Origin: Siphonodentalium dalli
Taxonomy: Eukaryota; Mollusca; Scaphopoda; Gadilida; Siphonodentaliidae
Assembly: GCA_032622095.1 (NCBI GenBank)
Contig: CP136063.1
Span: 61,331,897 to 61,395,896, forward strand
DNA length: 64,000 nt
Direction: 5' to 3'
This document shows, one piece after another, positions 12,650 to 26,450 of the stretch (position 1 is the first letter of the stretch; the number at the start of each line of letters is the position of its first letter). The position numbers were made by a program, and so were the translations under genes. The notes beneath the pieces are model-generated. The model was not told the DNA's origin. It did not search any database and saw only the letters and a program-made list of their open reading frames with translations.

Positions 12650-15208
12650 GACGTAAACACATGTGCCAATCTTAGTTGTACTCTCGTAATTATCGGTACG
12701 ATGAAACGGTGACGGAATCTGACGAGGTTTGCCGAATGTACAATCACCCAGTGAATTATCGATCGACCATGCGATATCAAAAAAACAAAAGCTAGAAACA
12801 CCACACTACGGTGGCGTAATAATGCAACAGATCCTCACGTCGCGGTTCTCCCACACCCCGTGTACTATATGAGTTTATATATAAATACCTTACTCGCATT
12901 TGAATTCGCGCATGCCAAATCTTTATAAACGGTGCGAGAATTTAAAACTGAGCGAAAAATAGTACTGCACGCGGAATTTAAATACGAGTAAAGTACACAA
13001 CAATTTTACAATATGAAAATTAAAGATTATATAAAACTAACGATTTATCAGAATAATAATATAGTATAATAACAACTTTGTAGCACCAGATTTCAGATCA
13101 ATATATATGGACGGTCAGTTTGATATATACTGCTAATAGTAATAAAGAAATGAATGACCCTATCCAGGACTTGGTCTCGTGTCAATTTGTCACAAAACTA
13201 ATCCGGGCGAAGCCTTAATAAGCTATATATTCAAGAGTATACCTTTTAGTGTAAAGCTATATCATAGATCGAGAGGCCGAGAAGGATTGGGCTAACTCGT
13301 AATATTTTTGTGCGAGACCAGGACACACGATCACAGTCAAATATGGGGCCCGCTGCAGTATTGTGGCAGAACAAATCGTTTACATATTATAAGTTTTCCA
13401 TATGTTGGATATTCCGATAGTTATACAATTTACGAACTGATCATACTATCATCAATGTAAATATCGGCATCTGAAAGCTGTGCCGTCAAAAGTAGCAGCT
13501 TAGTTTGTTTTCATCAGATACAAAGTACACGAGAATCATGAATTCATTTTTCAAGTACGACGTCGATATCATTTTTGTTTCAACTATACACACATGATAG
13601 TATACGCTATATATACTATACCATCGTATACTACCATGGCTTCTCACATGACGTCGTTTAGACCAATCAGGAAAAATTTACACTATGTTAACGATCATAT
13701 CAAAATAGAGATTTATCAAAATATAATATAGGAAAAAACAAGAATGTTCAAAATTATGAACTTAAATGGTCATCAGTTGGAAATTTTCCAACCTTCGTGG
13801 GGGTGTCAGGTTGAAAATTGTCAGCACTTGGAAAGCTTGAGGCCAGTCTAATGCTATATAGGTTTTTGCGGTTTTCATATTCAAAGTGTTCTCCCGCCCA
13901 GTGCATGATCACAAGTCTACTGATCCATTCAGAATAGGCTACTATCCAGGCATGTGAAGGAACAGCCAAGGGGTGCAAATTGAATTACGCAAATTATTAG
14001 CCCCCCCCCCCAACCGAGACCCTATAGCCGTACGTCCCTGCCCGCCATGGTTATTTTACCACGTGGTTTTAGATAGGCATACTGACGCAATATATAGTGA
14101 TATAGCGCGTTGACCTCAACTTGCTATTAAATTGTTAAAACGGTACAACGTTTTCGTATATAAATAAACTGGACCTGATTTCTTTCAGACAAGTTCAAAA
14201 CAAAATACCACCTAAAGAATCATGTCCGACCTAAATTATGTATCAAATACCTACGAAATAGAGATATAAAACCAATAATTTCCACTCCTCAGAATAGTAA
14301 CATTAATTTCGTTGCTTGGAAGTCAAAAGCCACATTTTCTCACTAAATTTTACGTTTAAGAATTGATATAAAACTTCCTATTTTAGCCGTTTTGACGAAA
14401 ACCCTTATGAACGATTTATACCATTTTAAGAAATCGTTTAGATTCGTCTTGAATTAAATGCGACGTTTGTTTCAACAGACGAATTATGAATTAAACTCGA
14501 GTCTAATTCTAATTGAATTAGATACGTCGGTAGTGCGACGTTTGTTCCAAGGGTAAGTCACGCAATCTCGCACCATTCAATCGTAACAGTCGCCTTAGGG
14601 ATAGCCATGTATAACCCGTTATAAGCCATAATTATAGTGTATAGGCCTATACTATATCAAGTATATGGATACTCAATTGTCATATCAAAACTTTAAATTT
14701 AATTTTGTCGTGCTTATTCGGTATCTATACTATACTTTGTAAGGTACAGGCAGGTAATTATAAGGCAAGCTCTTAAAATATGGCACTATAATAATAAACT
14801 ACCGGGTTATTAGCCTACACCCACCAGAGACTGGACATACACACATCCACAGTTACACCACATAAATCGTTCAAAAATAAACTACATATAAATAACTTGT
14901 CGACATTAATTGTTCTACAAACATGATCTTTAATATGATATCAATGTGTTATTGTGATATATATAGGCCGTGCTATGCATATACGCATCCCCACCTATAT
15001 AAATGCCACTGATCCGTCCCTGCTAAAATTCTCCACCGTGTTATAAAAATAGCCCGTGTCGTCACGAACAGATTGGTGGAGTTCGGGAGAGGGGCCTTCG
15101 CCCCTTTCGATAATCCTGCAGTGTCTTCGCGCGTCGCACCGAACTTCTCAATCGTATACTAACAATATTATGCACGAGAAAGTTGTGCGTGTGCGGCGAT
15201 GCGTACAC
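12650..15208. other. Gene-free stretch
   Basis: Apart from the dispersed hairpin at 12886-12996, I see AT-rich DNA with small palindromes (near 13590-13635), a duplicated gcgacgtttgtt word (about 14460 and 14535), and a C-tract with a GTCCCTG edge near 14030 that may be an unpaired hAT-like terminus. I found no gene. Confidence 0.4.
12886..12996. repeat. Dispersed hairpin repeat, copy 2 of 3
   Basis: ttactcgcatttgaattcgc at the left and its inverted, diverged partner (gcggaatttaaatacgagta) at the right flank the signature gagcgaaaaatagtactg. The signature is shared with 139-205 and 20640-20712. Confidence 0.6.
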
Positions 15209-15289
15209 TATACACTGCAAAAAATAATTTCCTATAAACGCGTTTGATTAAAAACACCTGAGAGACACACTTATAAGACATGTGGTCTG

Positions 15290-15560
15290 TTTTAGTAAAA
15301 ACACACGTGTTTTATAATTAAAGCACCAGTGTTTATATCAAAACATGTCACAGTGTTTTATAATAAGCACTCCATCCAATTATGAATAAACACCAGTGTT
15401 TATATAAAAACACGTCATAGTGTTTTAAAATCAACACTCTATCCGATTATGAATAAACACTAGTGTTTATATTAAAACATGTCATAGCGTTTTATAATAA
15501 ACACACAACGTGTTGATTTTCCAGACACACTTTATAAACACTATGACGTGTTTATTATTA
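15290..15560. repeat. Subterminal satellite, about 85-bp units
   Basis: About three copies of a unit with the order caccagtgtttata, aaaacatgtcatagtgtttt, ataataaacactc and atccgattatgaataaacac. Related, more diverged units lie near the other end of the same element (about 17730-18050). Confidence 0.75.
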
Positions 15561-15956
15561 TGAAAATAAAACACCCGATGTGTTTATAAATATTTTATTC
15601 TCAAAAACAAATTTCGGTACAATTCAACAAATTGTTCAACATCATCTTCAAAATGTTCATTGGTTAACTAGTGTTTCGATTGGTCGTCAATTTGATAAGA
15701 ACACAAAATGTTCTTAAACTCATGGAACTAGGTTGTTTCGAACTAGTTCGATGTGATCCTCGTGCAAATAACTGGTCGACGTTGAATGAATGTAGAATAT
15801 TATATACATTTATAATTAAAGATGGATTTGTTTGCGGAGATTGAGATTTATTTTATATTTGACTATAATTATTATTAATTGTCATTTTTGAATCCACCTT
15901 GTTTCTTAACACTTTCATGACGGGAGCTGCGCTGTTGCAGCATTAAATATCATGTG

Positions 15957-16112
15957 CCATTGATTCTCTTACTTATGCGAGTCTCTCACGGGGAGCATCG
16001 CATATATAAGATAATGCATTGGCTTACAAGATCAATATTGATTGACCAATGTATTATCTTGTATATGCGAGGCTCTCTATGGGAGACTCGCATATATAAG
16101 AGAATGCATTGG
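15957..16112. repeat. Two tandem stem-loops of about 66 bp
   Basis: 15957-16022 and 16046-16112 are each self-complementary. Each runs from ccaatg/ccattg through tatgcgag(g/t)ctctc to gcatatataagataatgcat. The two hairpins are homologous to each other and sit inside the 15213-18081 element. Confidence 0.7.
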
Positions 16113-18089
16113 AATATGGTTTTCGCAAAACTTCAGGAAGCTCCAGTCATGGAATTAGGGTAAAAACCATAAATGACTCAAATGTCGTATAATGGTACGA
16201 GTCTTTTGTTTCTTGTAAATCCATATTATAATATTTAAAGTCACGTGGTTACTGATAAATCCATTGTGAGAATATTAAAAGTCACGTGTTTTTTTTTAAT
16301 CCAATGCTGTGAATTAAAAAATGTTCCGATAAATCATGTGTATATAGTTCCTGATATAATCCAGTGATTCTTTATGTGTAGTCCAATGCCGTGCAGTTCC
16401 ATATACTGTATATCTAGTTATACGTTATAGTCTATAGACCATATTGTATGTTGAACTTCTATATATATATATATATCCTATATTTCGTCGTATGTAGAAT
16501 CCATGTATATCCCGTATAATGGCTCTGAGTCCCATATTTGGGACCATCTCCGAGGTTTTGGAGAGAAGTGGTAGTTTAATCTTATGGCTCTGTTTTGAGT
16601 ACAAGATGACTGATCATCAGATCACTGATGGAATCTCTGTGCACGGAAAGCTTGTGTTTCAGTTTATCACTGCATGCTCTTCATAATATTTAAATCATGG
16701 TTTCAAATATCAGCTCGTGCCGTTATACAACTCGTGTGCTCCGTCAGTCCTCCATTTGTGTACACTAACTGCGTAATATCTCGCCAGTTCCTTAACTTTT
16801 CCGTCTCCTGTAATATTGCCTGGTCATTCAGAATCCTGAAACAATGAAGATTTAAAATTAATTAATTAAACTTAGTGAAAATATCTGAAAAGCAAACAGC
16901 AACTTAGATCATTCGTATATATATAGCGGTCATATTATAAACCGTTTAATACGGATACTTGTTGATATTCTGACTTGTGTTGACAGGGAACTTTATAATA
17001 TTAAAAACTAATGCAGGAACCATTGAATTGATTAATACACGGGAAATTTTCATCATTGTAAGAGACGCAAATCAAAATCGCTCACCAAAGTCTCTTAAAT
17101 CATGCAATCGCGAGCTTGGACATTCACCAACCCGTACGTGCAAGACAGATACATAATATACGGTCAGTAATAATGATCTTAGAATAAAGGGTTTGAAACT
17201 TATGTGCCGCTTTAAATTTTGTTTTACCACTGGTGAGACTAGCCCCCAAAACGGATTCTATATTCTTGCAACTCAAAAAGATACACGCGTAACTGAGAGA
17301 GTTTGAGATTTAGATAGTGTCACCCTATCCATTTCAGATGACATGCACATATACAATATATCCTTTTCATTTCGATATAGATCGATTATATCTGCATTAG
17401 TTCTTGCTAATACCATAGATATAAACTTACCTCAATTTCACGATACCACAAAATCCAAAGAAGACTGTTATTCTATGAAGAATTGATTGAACATTGAGTT
17501 ATAAATATCACAGACAAATAGATACAGTAAACAGACACAATGCAGAGTGTGATTTAAATGAGGCCAAAATTAACTGGCTTTCCATGCGTGGTAACTTAGC
17601 ACAGATGTTATTCCATCCAAAAGTCACCTAAGTCTACCATAGCAATGGTATTGTATTACACCCAGCAGACTATTTGATAGACAAATCACAGCATGATACA
17701 TGTCGGGGAAGTCGCTCGCGCGTAGTCATAAACGCTGGTGTTTTAGACATACATCAATATATAAACGCTGGCGTTTTATACCATACGAAACAAGTGCAAT
17801 TAGCCATAAATATTTGTTTAAAACATTTATTACCACATATATTTATTTTAAAGTTAATTTGTAGTTGAATTAATAAATTGGACAATTGTATTCAGATTTT
17901 AAATTACAATGCTGCACTGTCGAAGATAGTAATGCAAGTGTTTAAAACATGTCGAATGTTTTATTATAAACACTAGCGATTTCATATGTTACAAATAAAC
18001 ACATGATCCGTATATTTATAAACACTACCAATTTTAATAAAACATGTGACACGTTTATATATCTTCAAATTTTTAGCAGTGTATAGTAA

Positions 18090-18960
18090 TTTGGAGTGTG
18101 ACTGTCAACCCACTGCCGCGTTCAATCCGCCAGTCTTAGTGATGGCATATAAGCCTTTTTACTGGTTCTCGATTTTCAAGATGGCCGATGGTTCCATATG
18201 GTCCAATTCCTAGCTTTTTATCCAACCCACCGGTAAAAGCCGGTTGAGAAGTAGCATCCATTTCGACCATTTGTAAACATTCGACAGCTGAGTGCGAGAA
18301 TTTTTTATCAACATTTTATGGCTTAATTTCATTTATTCTGAGTGCAACTACGTGTTTAAGAATTGTTTTGTGGCCATGTCATCTATAGAGTTAGGATCTG
18401 GTGACGATGCAGACATTCAGACGCCCTTTTTGTCAACGAATTTCCCATAAGTTACTGATAAATAACGAGTTCTTGCGTTAAAAAAATAACTCAAAAACAT
18501 ACGTGATACATCCAAGAGGGTATCACCCCCCCCCCCCTTTCGGTACGCGGGATTCAGGGTGTTTTGAAGCCGTACGCGGGATTCATACCCCCGAATTAAC
18601 TGGTATTCGGGTTCCAGCACAGTGTATTTAACCTAGTATATGTAAGAGGTTATGAGAAATACAGGGCATATGGATATCAATTTATTGAGTTGTATGACCT
18701 CAAATATGGTATTTTATCACCAGTTGTGTCTAAGAATATTTTGTCTTCTCGATCATAGATGCATAAAGAAATCATATTTTGTGCACAATATAGTGAGGCA
18801 ACTAATACAACAGTAAGATATCCCTTCATTGTTCTCTAGTTTTTAAAATACTAGACCCTAAAATATGGATTTTAGCTAATTCTTCAGAAATTGAGGCCCC
18901 CGAATTTAGTCAAACTCCCAATTTTGGAATTTCTCAACGTATCTGGAAAATGTTTTCTGT
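18090..18960. other. Gene-free stretch
   Basis: It holds a C-tract near 18525 and a duplicated gtacgcgggattca word (18542-18590). No gene or element boundary could be supported. Confidence 0.4.
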
Positions 18961-18967
18961 TCTGTAA

Positions 18968-19770
18968 TCAGGATTGTGTACTCAACAAAATGGATATATA
19001 AATGGAAGCACATGTGAAAAGAAGTTTTTTATAAACATCCAGAAAGGAGATATTTAAGGTCGAATTTCGAATGTCTCTTGGTCCACATGAGCTTGCCTTT
19101 TTAATGTCACCAAGAGCAATTTTGTTTGATTGGGACTGAGACGCAACTATCCCGATTTCTCTATTTAGGCTGGACAGCTCTTGGCGGATTTGCACAAGAT
19201 CAGAATCAAGTGACTTATATTTAGCAAGTAAGTCATCTGAATGTTCGACTGTGGATGTAATATCCGCTTTCATCAGTGTGATCGTGCTGTGGATCTCTAT
19301 AAATTTGTCTTGCATGCAAGTTGATCCACATGGGCAGTGATTTGTTGGTGTGCGGGGTGGTTGAGCGATAGATATCAGTTCGTCAGGGGGCATTGGGGTC
19401 AGAATGTCTTTTATGTCGTTGATAGAACCACCACCGATATATATATAACGAGTTGATAGATGTCCCCGGCTAATTTGTTTTCCAGAGGGCCGCCACCCGA
19501 GCGTTGGTAGCGCTGTTTTAAGTCACATGTGGTTAATTCAGTGCTCAGATGTTGAGCTTCTGCGATGCGTTTGAATTTGTGCTACGTTATATATAGTAGC
19601 TCACTGGTGAATTTGTCTTTAGGAAGGTGTGACATGGTCACCAAATCATCTACCGACACAGTGTTGTTCCTTTGAGAAGCTGTGCTGTCAAACTCAACTG
19701 CAGATTGAACGCCATGTTGCTCCACCGCACTTCTGAGCATGGTGAATTCTTCCCTGTCAACAGTTCTCAC
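18968..19770 (-). pseudogene. Coiled-coil protein remnant, possible retroelement ORF1
   Basis: There are two minus-strand open segments. The upstream one (19770-19582) encodes MRTVDREEFTMLRSAVEQHG and about 40 more residues. The downstream one (19393-18968, 141 codons) is also open upstream of its Met. It has a Cys-rich patch (CPCGSTC) and then heptad-like spacing over about 65 residues (FIEIHSTITLMKADI ... LVQIRQELSSLNREI). A coiled coil after a short N-terminal region is typical of LINE ORF1 proteins, but nothing else identifies one and no reverse transcriptase follows. A stop or frame break lies between the segments, about 19400-19580. Confidence 0.3.
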
Positions 19771-20306
19771 TTTTGATGTATAGGAATATAGTTATCACTA
19801 TTGCTATTGTTGAAATTAGACGACATTATCGTGAGTGATTGGTTCTGATTGGTGATATCGGTAACTTCGGATTCTGTGGGCATAGTGGTTATTAATCACC
19901 AGCGTACGAATGCGGCACAATATATAATGCGCGAACATAGTTTATATCACAGCAGTTAATTAGTCCAGACACACGTAATATTCGATCAGAGTAGTCACAA
20001 TTGGGCGCTGAAATTCAGTTTCGTCTTCGAGGATTTGTGTTCGATGTCACTGTTTTTTGGGCTGAGTTACGTACTTAATGGGTTAGAAGCTGACCCGGTG
20101 GAAATATAGTTTTCAAAAGTCACATACCGATCTCGAAAATCACAAAACACTAGGGGGTAAAGAATATGCGCAATCCCTTCTTGTATAATAAAACTGATCT
20201 TTTAAGAAATTCCAGTCCAATATTAGGCTCCCGCGAACGGACAATATTCGCGAATTTTCCGAGAGCGATTTCGTAACGACTGTTTACATATTTAAACCGG
20301 AAGTCC
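19771..20306. other. Intergenic stretch, nothing identified
   Basis: No gene or repeat is supportable. A 66-codon frame overlapping 20307-20350 runs into the inverted-repeat block and is probably fortuitous. Confidence 0.35.
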
Positions 20307-20388
20307 AGTGAACTATATAATAATTCGGTATTACAGTTGTCTGAAAACACTGATCTGACTACACTTGCTGACGGTCGGGTTATTTATA
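20307..20388 (-). repeat. Inverted-repeat partner of 1-83
   Basis: This is the reverse complement of the left window edge with few mismatches. Similarity begins at agtgaac and ends around tatttata. Confidence 0.75.
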
Positions 20389-20639
20389 AGTTATCATTAG
20401 AAATTGTGGAAATTTATAATTAGTGTATAATTTATACATGTGGTATATTTTCACAACTTTCCAGTTGAAGGTGGGAATTGTTACTATGGTTCATACGTGT
20501 CGTTAATTCGTTGTATATAAAATTTATTTCATAACTCCAACATGTTGGGTTAAAGTTCACGAGAACACGATGGAAGCTTTAGATTTATACATGAATTGTC
20601 GCCACCATTATTTATTTGGGTTTATGTATATTCCCAAGG

Positions 20640-20712
20640 TGCGCGAATTCAAAGTGCGCGAATTTAAAAATGAGCGAAAAATAGTACTGTAAATACGAGT
20701 AAGGTAGCACGA
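20640..20712. repeat. Dispersed hairpin repeat, copy 3 of 3
   Basis: gtgcgcgaattcaaagtgcg, then gagcgaaaaatagtactg, then tacgagtaaggta. It shares the signature of copies 1 and 2. Confidence 0.6.
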
Positions 20713-22560
20713 ATTTGGACCGGAAATTGGAAATGATAGATTATGCGGCAATCGGCGTCTGCATTATAATTGATACAGGAAAAGACTTCGATACTTCGAT
20801 ACTTATCAAATTGGCCACACTTTTAAATCCAAAATTTATTTAGCAAGCTCCAATTACTCCGGGACGCCGGCTAGGACACACTAATACATTTTTTTTTAAA
20901 TGAAAATGAAACTTACACCACCTTATCTATACAATTATGTACCATCGCTAACGATGGTGTCAATTTTTTTCATTTAATATTATTTTATTATTATTTTATA
21001 TTATTATATAAGTTGATTATAATAACGGAATTTGCGTTACTGATCAAAATCATTTACTGATCAAAGTCATCAAACGACTAATAGGCCCCTATCACGGGGT
21101 AGGAACAGCTCCACGAGAGAGAATATACCTCTTCCGATTTTGGTCCAGTTGAATTATCGATTTCTAGTCCATGAGTTCACTTATGAGTTTTTGTGGAAAA
21201 TTAAGATAGTTACTACAATTCCATATATGATTACTCCATAGATATGGCATAAAATAGACCATGCATAGAACACCACGACAGTGAACGTGATTAAATACTG
21301 AACATCGTACGAGATTCTATATAAAACCGATAAACATTAATTGTTAACTAATTTCATGACTTTGCGGATATAGACGTGTTGTACTAGACCATTTACCAAA
21401 CTTGCGTATTGCAACAATTTTTAGAGATTAATTCCAAACAAAACTGAGTCTAATTTGGAGTTTTATATCGAACATATGAACACATGTATATATTTCGTCG
21501 TTGTGGAAAACTTGCGTTATTAACGTTGGGAAAATCCCCAGTGACCGTGCGCAGATCGGAAGTGAACTCAGGCAAAACTCGGAAGAGGTACTACTAATCT
21601 AGACTTCGGAACTCGCGGAGCATGAGTTCCAGTAACCCGTGAAAATATATTGAAAATTTCTTAGGTGAACTGGCAGATTTATAATGTCGACAAAGAGAGA
21701 TAATTCTATACTGTTAGAAAACTGGTCATTTCGCATCTGAGGAAAAAATGTGGTATTATTTTTGTTAAGTTCCACAATTGTGTCGCTGCAGAATATAAAA
21801 TGCCCGGTATTTTAAACATCGAGACCGTGGATGGGGTGGGTGGGATATTTGGATTATTCGTACAGCGGGGGGTCTTGTCGAGTTAATATGCTGTCCGACA
21901 ATTCGACGGCACCATGCAACTGCAAGGACGATTTGGGTTTCAATTCGCCGCGCTTGTTCGTTTCGCCCCGGCACCAGCTAGTAGTTTATATCATTCAGTG
22001 CAGATCAGTTCAAGAAACAGTTTAAAAAAAGAGAGATATATATATATTCTCTTGTTAACTTATGACTCGAAGTTATGAGTATTTAAATGAATGGTACTGA
22101 TTTATTCCCGCGCCGGTACAGTGGACTGGTGTCAATTTAACGTCGACGTCTGTCAGACGGAGAAGATTGACACCAAAGAGGGATAATTCTACACTGTGAG
22201 GAAAAAAATCTGGCTTGAACATGATCACTCAGTCTGTGATCGTCTGTTGCTGGACCGAAAATACGCTCTTCCGACACCGCACTAAGATAGCAATATTCAT
22301 GTAATTTATAATATGAATTTATGAAGTGAGTGGTTGTTCGTTAGACGAAATTCGCATTTATGTTTGCACTGTCATTTGAGATAGATATAATTTAAGAACA
22401 TTTTTGTACCATGGTGTTTGAGAGAGTACACAATTAGCACATATTAATTTGTTTCATACATACTCTCAATAGTTGATCAGTTATGTCACGAAGGCCAACG
22501 TTTGAAAATTCAAACCGTGCAACCAATAGAACCAGTTTTTGCGGATATAATATAATATAA
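20713..22560. other. Gene-free AT-rich stretch
   Basis: A direct duplication of a short block (gagagataattctatactgt near 21697 and gagggataattctacactgt near 22177) is the only structure I could see. No convincing gene is present. Confidence 0.35.
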
Positions 22561-22784
22561 GGATTCAAGATTTCAAAATTCATGATTCAAGAAGAAATTT
22601 TAATTTGATACTAAAATAAAACTATTGAATAACAGAATGGGTTCACGCAGGTTCTATATATAATTATGATACTTAGCAATCTGTACTTTAAATTATTTGT
22701 GATTTATATTCTTCAATAAAATAATTTATTCGTGAGTAAAAATAGAGTAATTTTTTTTTTACTCATTTATAAGTAAATTTTCTT

Positions 22785-23080
22785 AGTTGGACTTAGAAAA
22801 TTCCGCTAATTAAAAAAAGGAGAAGTAGATCTGTAAATAGTATAAGGACAGATTTCTAACATAATTCTAACGTGCACTGATGTTAGAAGTCTGACTTAGA
22901 AAATTCCGCTAAATTTTATAAAACAGGACTTGATCAAAAGTATAAAGGACAGATTTCTAACATAATTCTAACGTGCACTGACGTTAGAAAGCCGGACTTA
23001 GAGAATTCCGCTAAATCTTATAAGTAGGAGTTGGTGAAAAGAATAAAGGACAGATTTCTAACATAATTCTAACGTGGTTT
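22785..23080. repeat. Minisatellite, three units of about 115 bp
   Basis: Each unit reads ttagaaaattccgctaa, a spacer, ataaaggacagatttctaac, ataattctaacgtgcactga and cgttagaa. The third unit is truncated by divergence near 23080, and a further ctaacataattctaaggtg occurs at about 23172. Confidence 0.8.
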
Positions 23081-23475
23081 ACGTCGACAGCCGGTTCAAA
23101 GTTGCTGCATTGAAATGAGCGATCTGCTTTCATACACGATCTAAGTTAGCCCAGCCAATTAGGACATAAAACTAACATAATTCTAAGGTGCTCTAACGTG
23201 TTTCTACCCAAATCATACGTGAAGTTTCTGTACGGGTCAGAGCTAATATATATTGCAATATTGTTAACATTAATGACTATGTTAGTTGATTCTTAAAAAT
23301 AAGTGTATTTAAAAAAATTAGCTACTCGCCAAAGCTGAAGCGCCACGGCGGTCAGACGTGGATGGCCATAGCCATATTACCACGTCTGGTCAGACTACCC
23401 AACACAAAGTCCCGATATCAAACGCCGATCATGATATTGCAGGTCATATTGGCTTTACAGTACACGATAAAACGA
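23081..23475. other. Intergenic stretch, nothing identified
   Basis: Unique-looking DNA between the minisatellite and the duplicated block. No gene is visible. Confidence 0.35.
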
Positions 23476-24907
23476 CACAATACTCGTACACAAATTACTA
23501 GCAAAACTTGCAGAAGAGATAAATAAAGTAAACCTACACATCGGCGGGATATATATCAAAATTTCTCGGACCAACCGTTTAAATATGATCTAATATCAAG
23601 TCAATAATATAAAGCTAAATAGTTGGTATCATGCATCGTCACCCTTTATTGAACTATTACCACAAATATTAATAGGCAATGAATATTTTTCCAAACCATT
23701 ATTGATCATGGATTCAGATGCAGTTTCAGAATGGTCGATCTATAAATATCACTGAAGAAACACAAATTTTCCTTCCCTACAAGTAGAAAATATAGTATAT
23801 ATGTGAATAGTAATAGTCTACTGGCGATGATGTGCCAGTATTCGTCAAATGTCTGATTTGTTGAAGTGCTCTTCTGAAAAACATGACTCGCCAATAGTTG
23901 TGTAACCGCTGGCGATTCCATGAAGTCGGTGTCTAGTGGGTGTGGATCTCCAGGGTGGCTGTGCCTCCGAGTTATGGCAGCCTCTGGTGGTCTAGGAGGT
24001 GTGATTCTCCAGGGTGGCTGTACCTCCGAGTTATGGCAGCCTCTGGTGGTCCAGAATTGGCAACACAAGCTGCGATATTACAGTTTATTCACAGATGAAA
24101 TATTCACTCATGGAGACGCCCAGGACTATAGGCAAAGAATCACCCTTTACAACAAACATGGATATGATAATCTGGTCGTCGAGACTCGATTTTGAGGTGA
24201 ACCTAGAACAAATTGGCGACACGGTGCCTTTGTTGTCATTTTGCCGGGCAGAATCTGGGGAACATTACATCCTAAATTCGCTGAAATCCGTTTTCGGGAA
24301 AAAATTGTACTGTTTTTTTTAAATAGGGTCGTATTTATGACTTTTTACTGTTCCTTATTAGTCCAGTCAATCAGTTGGAAAGAAACTCCCAACTAAACAA
24401 ATTGCTATCCAATGTTGTTTTTTTTGGTGTGTTTGAATGCGACTCTACCATGTACTAACATAGCCAAAATACCCACGAATCCCAGGGTGGGAAAGTCAAT
24501 TAAAAATTGTGGAAATTGTAATTTTGTAGTTGAGACTCGGATTTTAAATGAAGCTATATCAAATCGGTAAAACGCTGCTTTTTGTGTTATTTTGTCGTGA
24601 AGAATCTGGGAAACAATATATCCACAAAAAAACCGCTGTGGGGAACATTTTCTACAGATCTTTGAAATAGGATCCTGTTTCTGGCTGTTTTGTGTCAGTT
24701 TTATAGTTCCTTATTAGTCCATTCAAACTGATGGAAAGAAACGCTCAACCGTGAAGAAATTTTCTGTGCAAAGACTTTTGGTGTTTTTGAGTGAGACTGT
24801 ACTTATATTATACCATATACCAAATTCCCCCTGAATTCCAGGATGTTTTGGGTCAAAAGACAGGAATATGTAATTGTGCAAATTTACAAACAATATTTAA
24901 GTTTAAC
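23476..24907 (+). repeat. Duplicated block, copy A (left part)
   Basis: It matches 56547-57053 plus 58821-59810 at high identity by eye and in the same orientation. It begins at aatactcgtacacaaattac. The first 200 bp (ggcgggatatatat, aaatagttggtatcatgcat) resemble the 3' half of the BEL LTR at 27691-28285, so the block may start with an old solo-LTR fragment of a related family. Inside are a 55-bp tandem repeat (two units, about 23940-24055) and two diverged units of about 360 bp (24240-24800). It is interrupted at 24907 by the hAT-like element and resumes at 42776. Confidence 0.8.
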
Positions 24908-26450
24908 CATGGGCGTAGCCAGCATTTTTAAAAGGCGGTTCGAGTATTAACTTGAGGGGCACAGGATCTGGAGCATATTTGATCATTATTTGTGTAATAT
25001 CTGCGCGTATATCAGAGAGGTAATAAATTTTAAGTGTTTCTTATGTTTTTCTTAAGTTTTCCTACTTCTCCCTATGTTGGGCTGAAGTCTCCCTAAAATA
25101 TCCAGAGGGAGAAGTCTCTTCTCCTTGTGTTCAACCCATAGCTTGCATCGGCCCTGTCGCTATAGGATAACTACTCATTGGTGATGCTTTAGTATAAAGC
25201 GGGTTGACGCAAAGTTTACAGCTATACGCTATTTTTGGTATATATTTGAAGCTGAATTCAGTTATGTTGCTATAATGTTCGTGGATCACATGTTTTCATG
25301 ATGGTCATCTTAGTGACGCAATTACGTTCATTGTGCTGCTATATTGAGCATTGCACATACGAATCGTCGTAAGGACATCGTGTCCTTGAATTAAGCTCCC
25401 GTAGCACAGTCATCCCGGTTCGGTTCCAATGATCATAATAAATATATTAAATACGTATATATGCATACAGGCTTTATGATATAATTCCTGAAAAAAAAAT
25501 CAGGTTCTGGCTTTTCATCAGCATTCTGTTTAACATAATGACATAACTGCTGAGTAAACAGCCACGACTTTGCTGATAGCAATGTTGTGTGGAATTGTTT
25601 GGTCACCTTGTGATCAAATATATCTTTGCTGAGTTTCCGATTACAGTCATTGGTGCGACATTATTATATTTTACTGTTGCGCTGCTGCAGGGATAAATGT
25701 AGTTCACCCCGTACCTGTCAAATTCTGCCACATGCATCAGCATGCATACAATATTTATAGCAGGTAAGTGCATAATGTAATGTATATATGCTGCATATAA
25801 TTATGTACATGGATCATGCAGTGGACGGGAATATAAATTTACCGACTGATACTTGTATATTAAGATTAAATCGACCAACAAGCTACAGTTCACGAACAAA
25901 CGCAAAATGGAAAGCAAAGTGTGTCGCATTGAACGCGCGCGTCAATCATTATTATGGCCTATTTTCGAGCATTATGAGTGATTGATCTTCAGAAAGAACA
26001 AAACAAAACAAAAACAATTTAAGTGTTTTCTAGCTCACCGCCTGTCGGTGGAAATAAAATATGACTGGTACTGTGGCACCAGTACCGCGGTTCCGATACT
26101 GTTCTCAGTGCAGAACCGTATCGAATGTCCTGGTGCCGACGTTACTTTGCGAACCCTGACACCGATACTTAATATGTCCATGTCTAAATCTGACAATTCA
26201 CAGTGTGACACTTGTAACCCCCATTTGATTTATTGTTTCGAACACTAAATTATTAATTGAGATCATCACATATTCGAATATATATTCTATTCATGCATAT
26301 ATAGACGGACTATGCACTATTGTCGTATTCGTTTGACAGTTATTATGCGAATGCCAAAAGTGTCCCATTGCATGCATGTTGTATATTAAGTATCACGTGT
26401 CAGAAATCAACTTGGGATATATGTTTCTCTTTAGTTAAAACAAATTTCAA

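Larger units (their letters stand above)
15213..18081. mobile_element. Non-autonomous TIR element (2.87 kb)
   Basis: The ends are CACTGCAAAAAATAATTT on the left and, read inward from the right, CACTGCTAAAAATTTG. TATA lies immediately outside at 15209-15212 and 18082-18085, so the target duplication is TA or TATA. Both subterminal regions carry related 'gtgttta...aaaacatgtc' satellites in opposite orientation. There is no transposase frame, so it must be mobilised in trans. The superfamily is not certain from the ends alone. Confidence 0.7.

Noticed and set aside
1-20388. A 20-kb Polinton bounded by the inverted 80-bp repeats
   Set aside because: No PolB, integrase, protease, ATPase or capsid remains were found in the interval, and the repeats lack the AG/CT ends seen in the 32.6-40.9 kb element.
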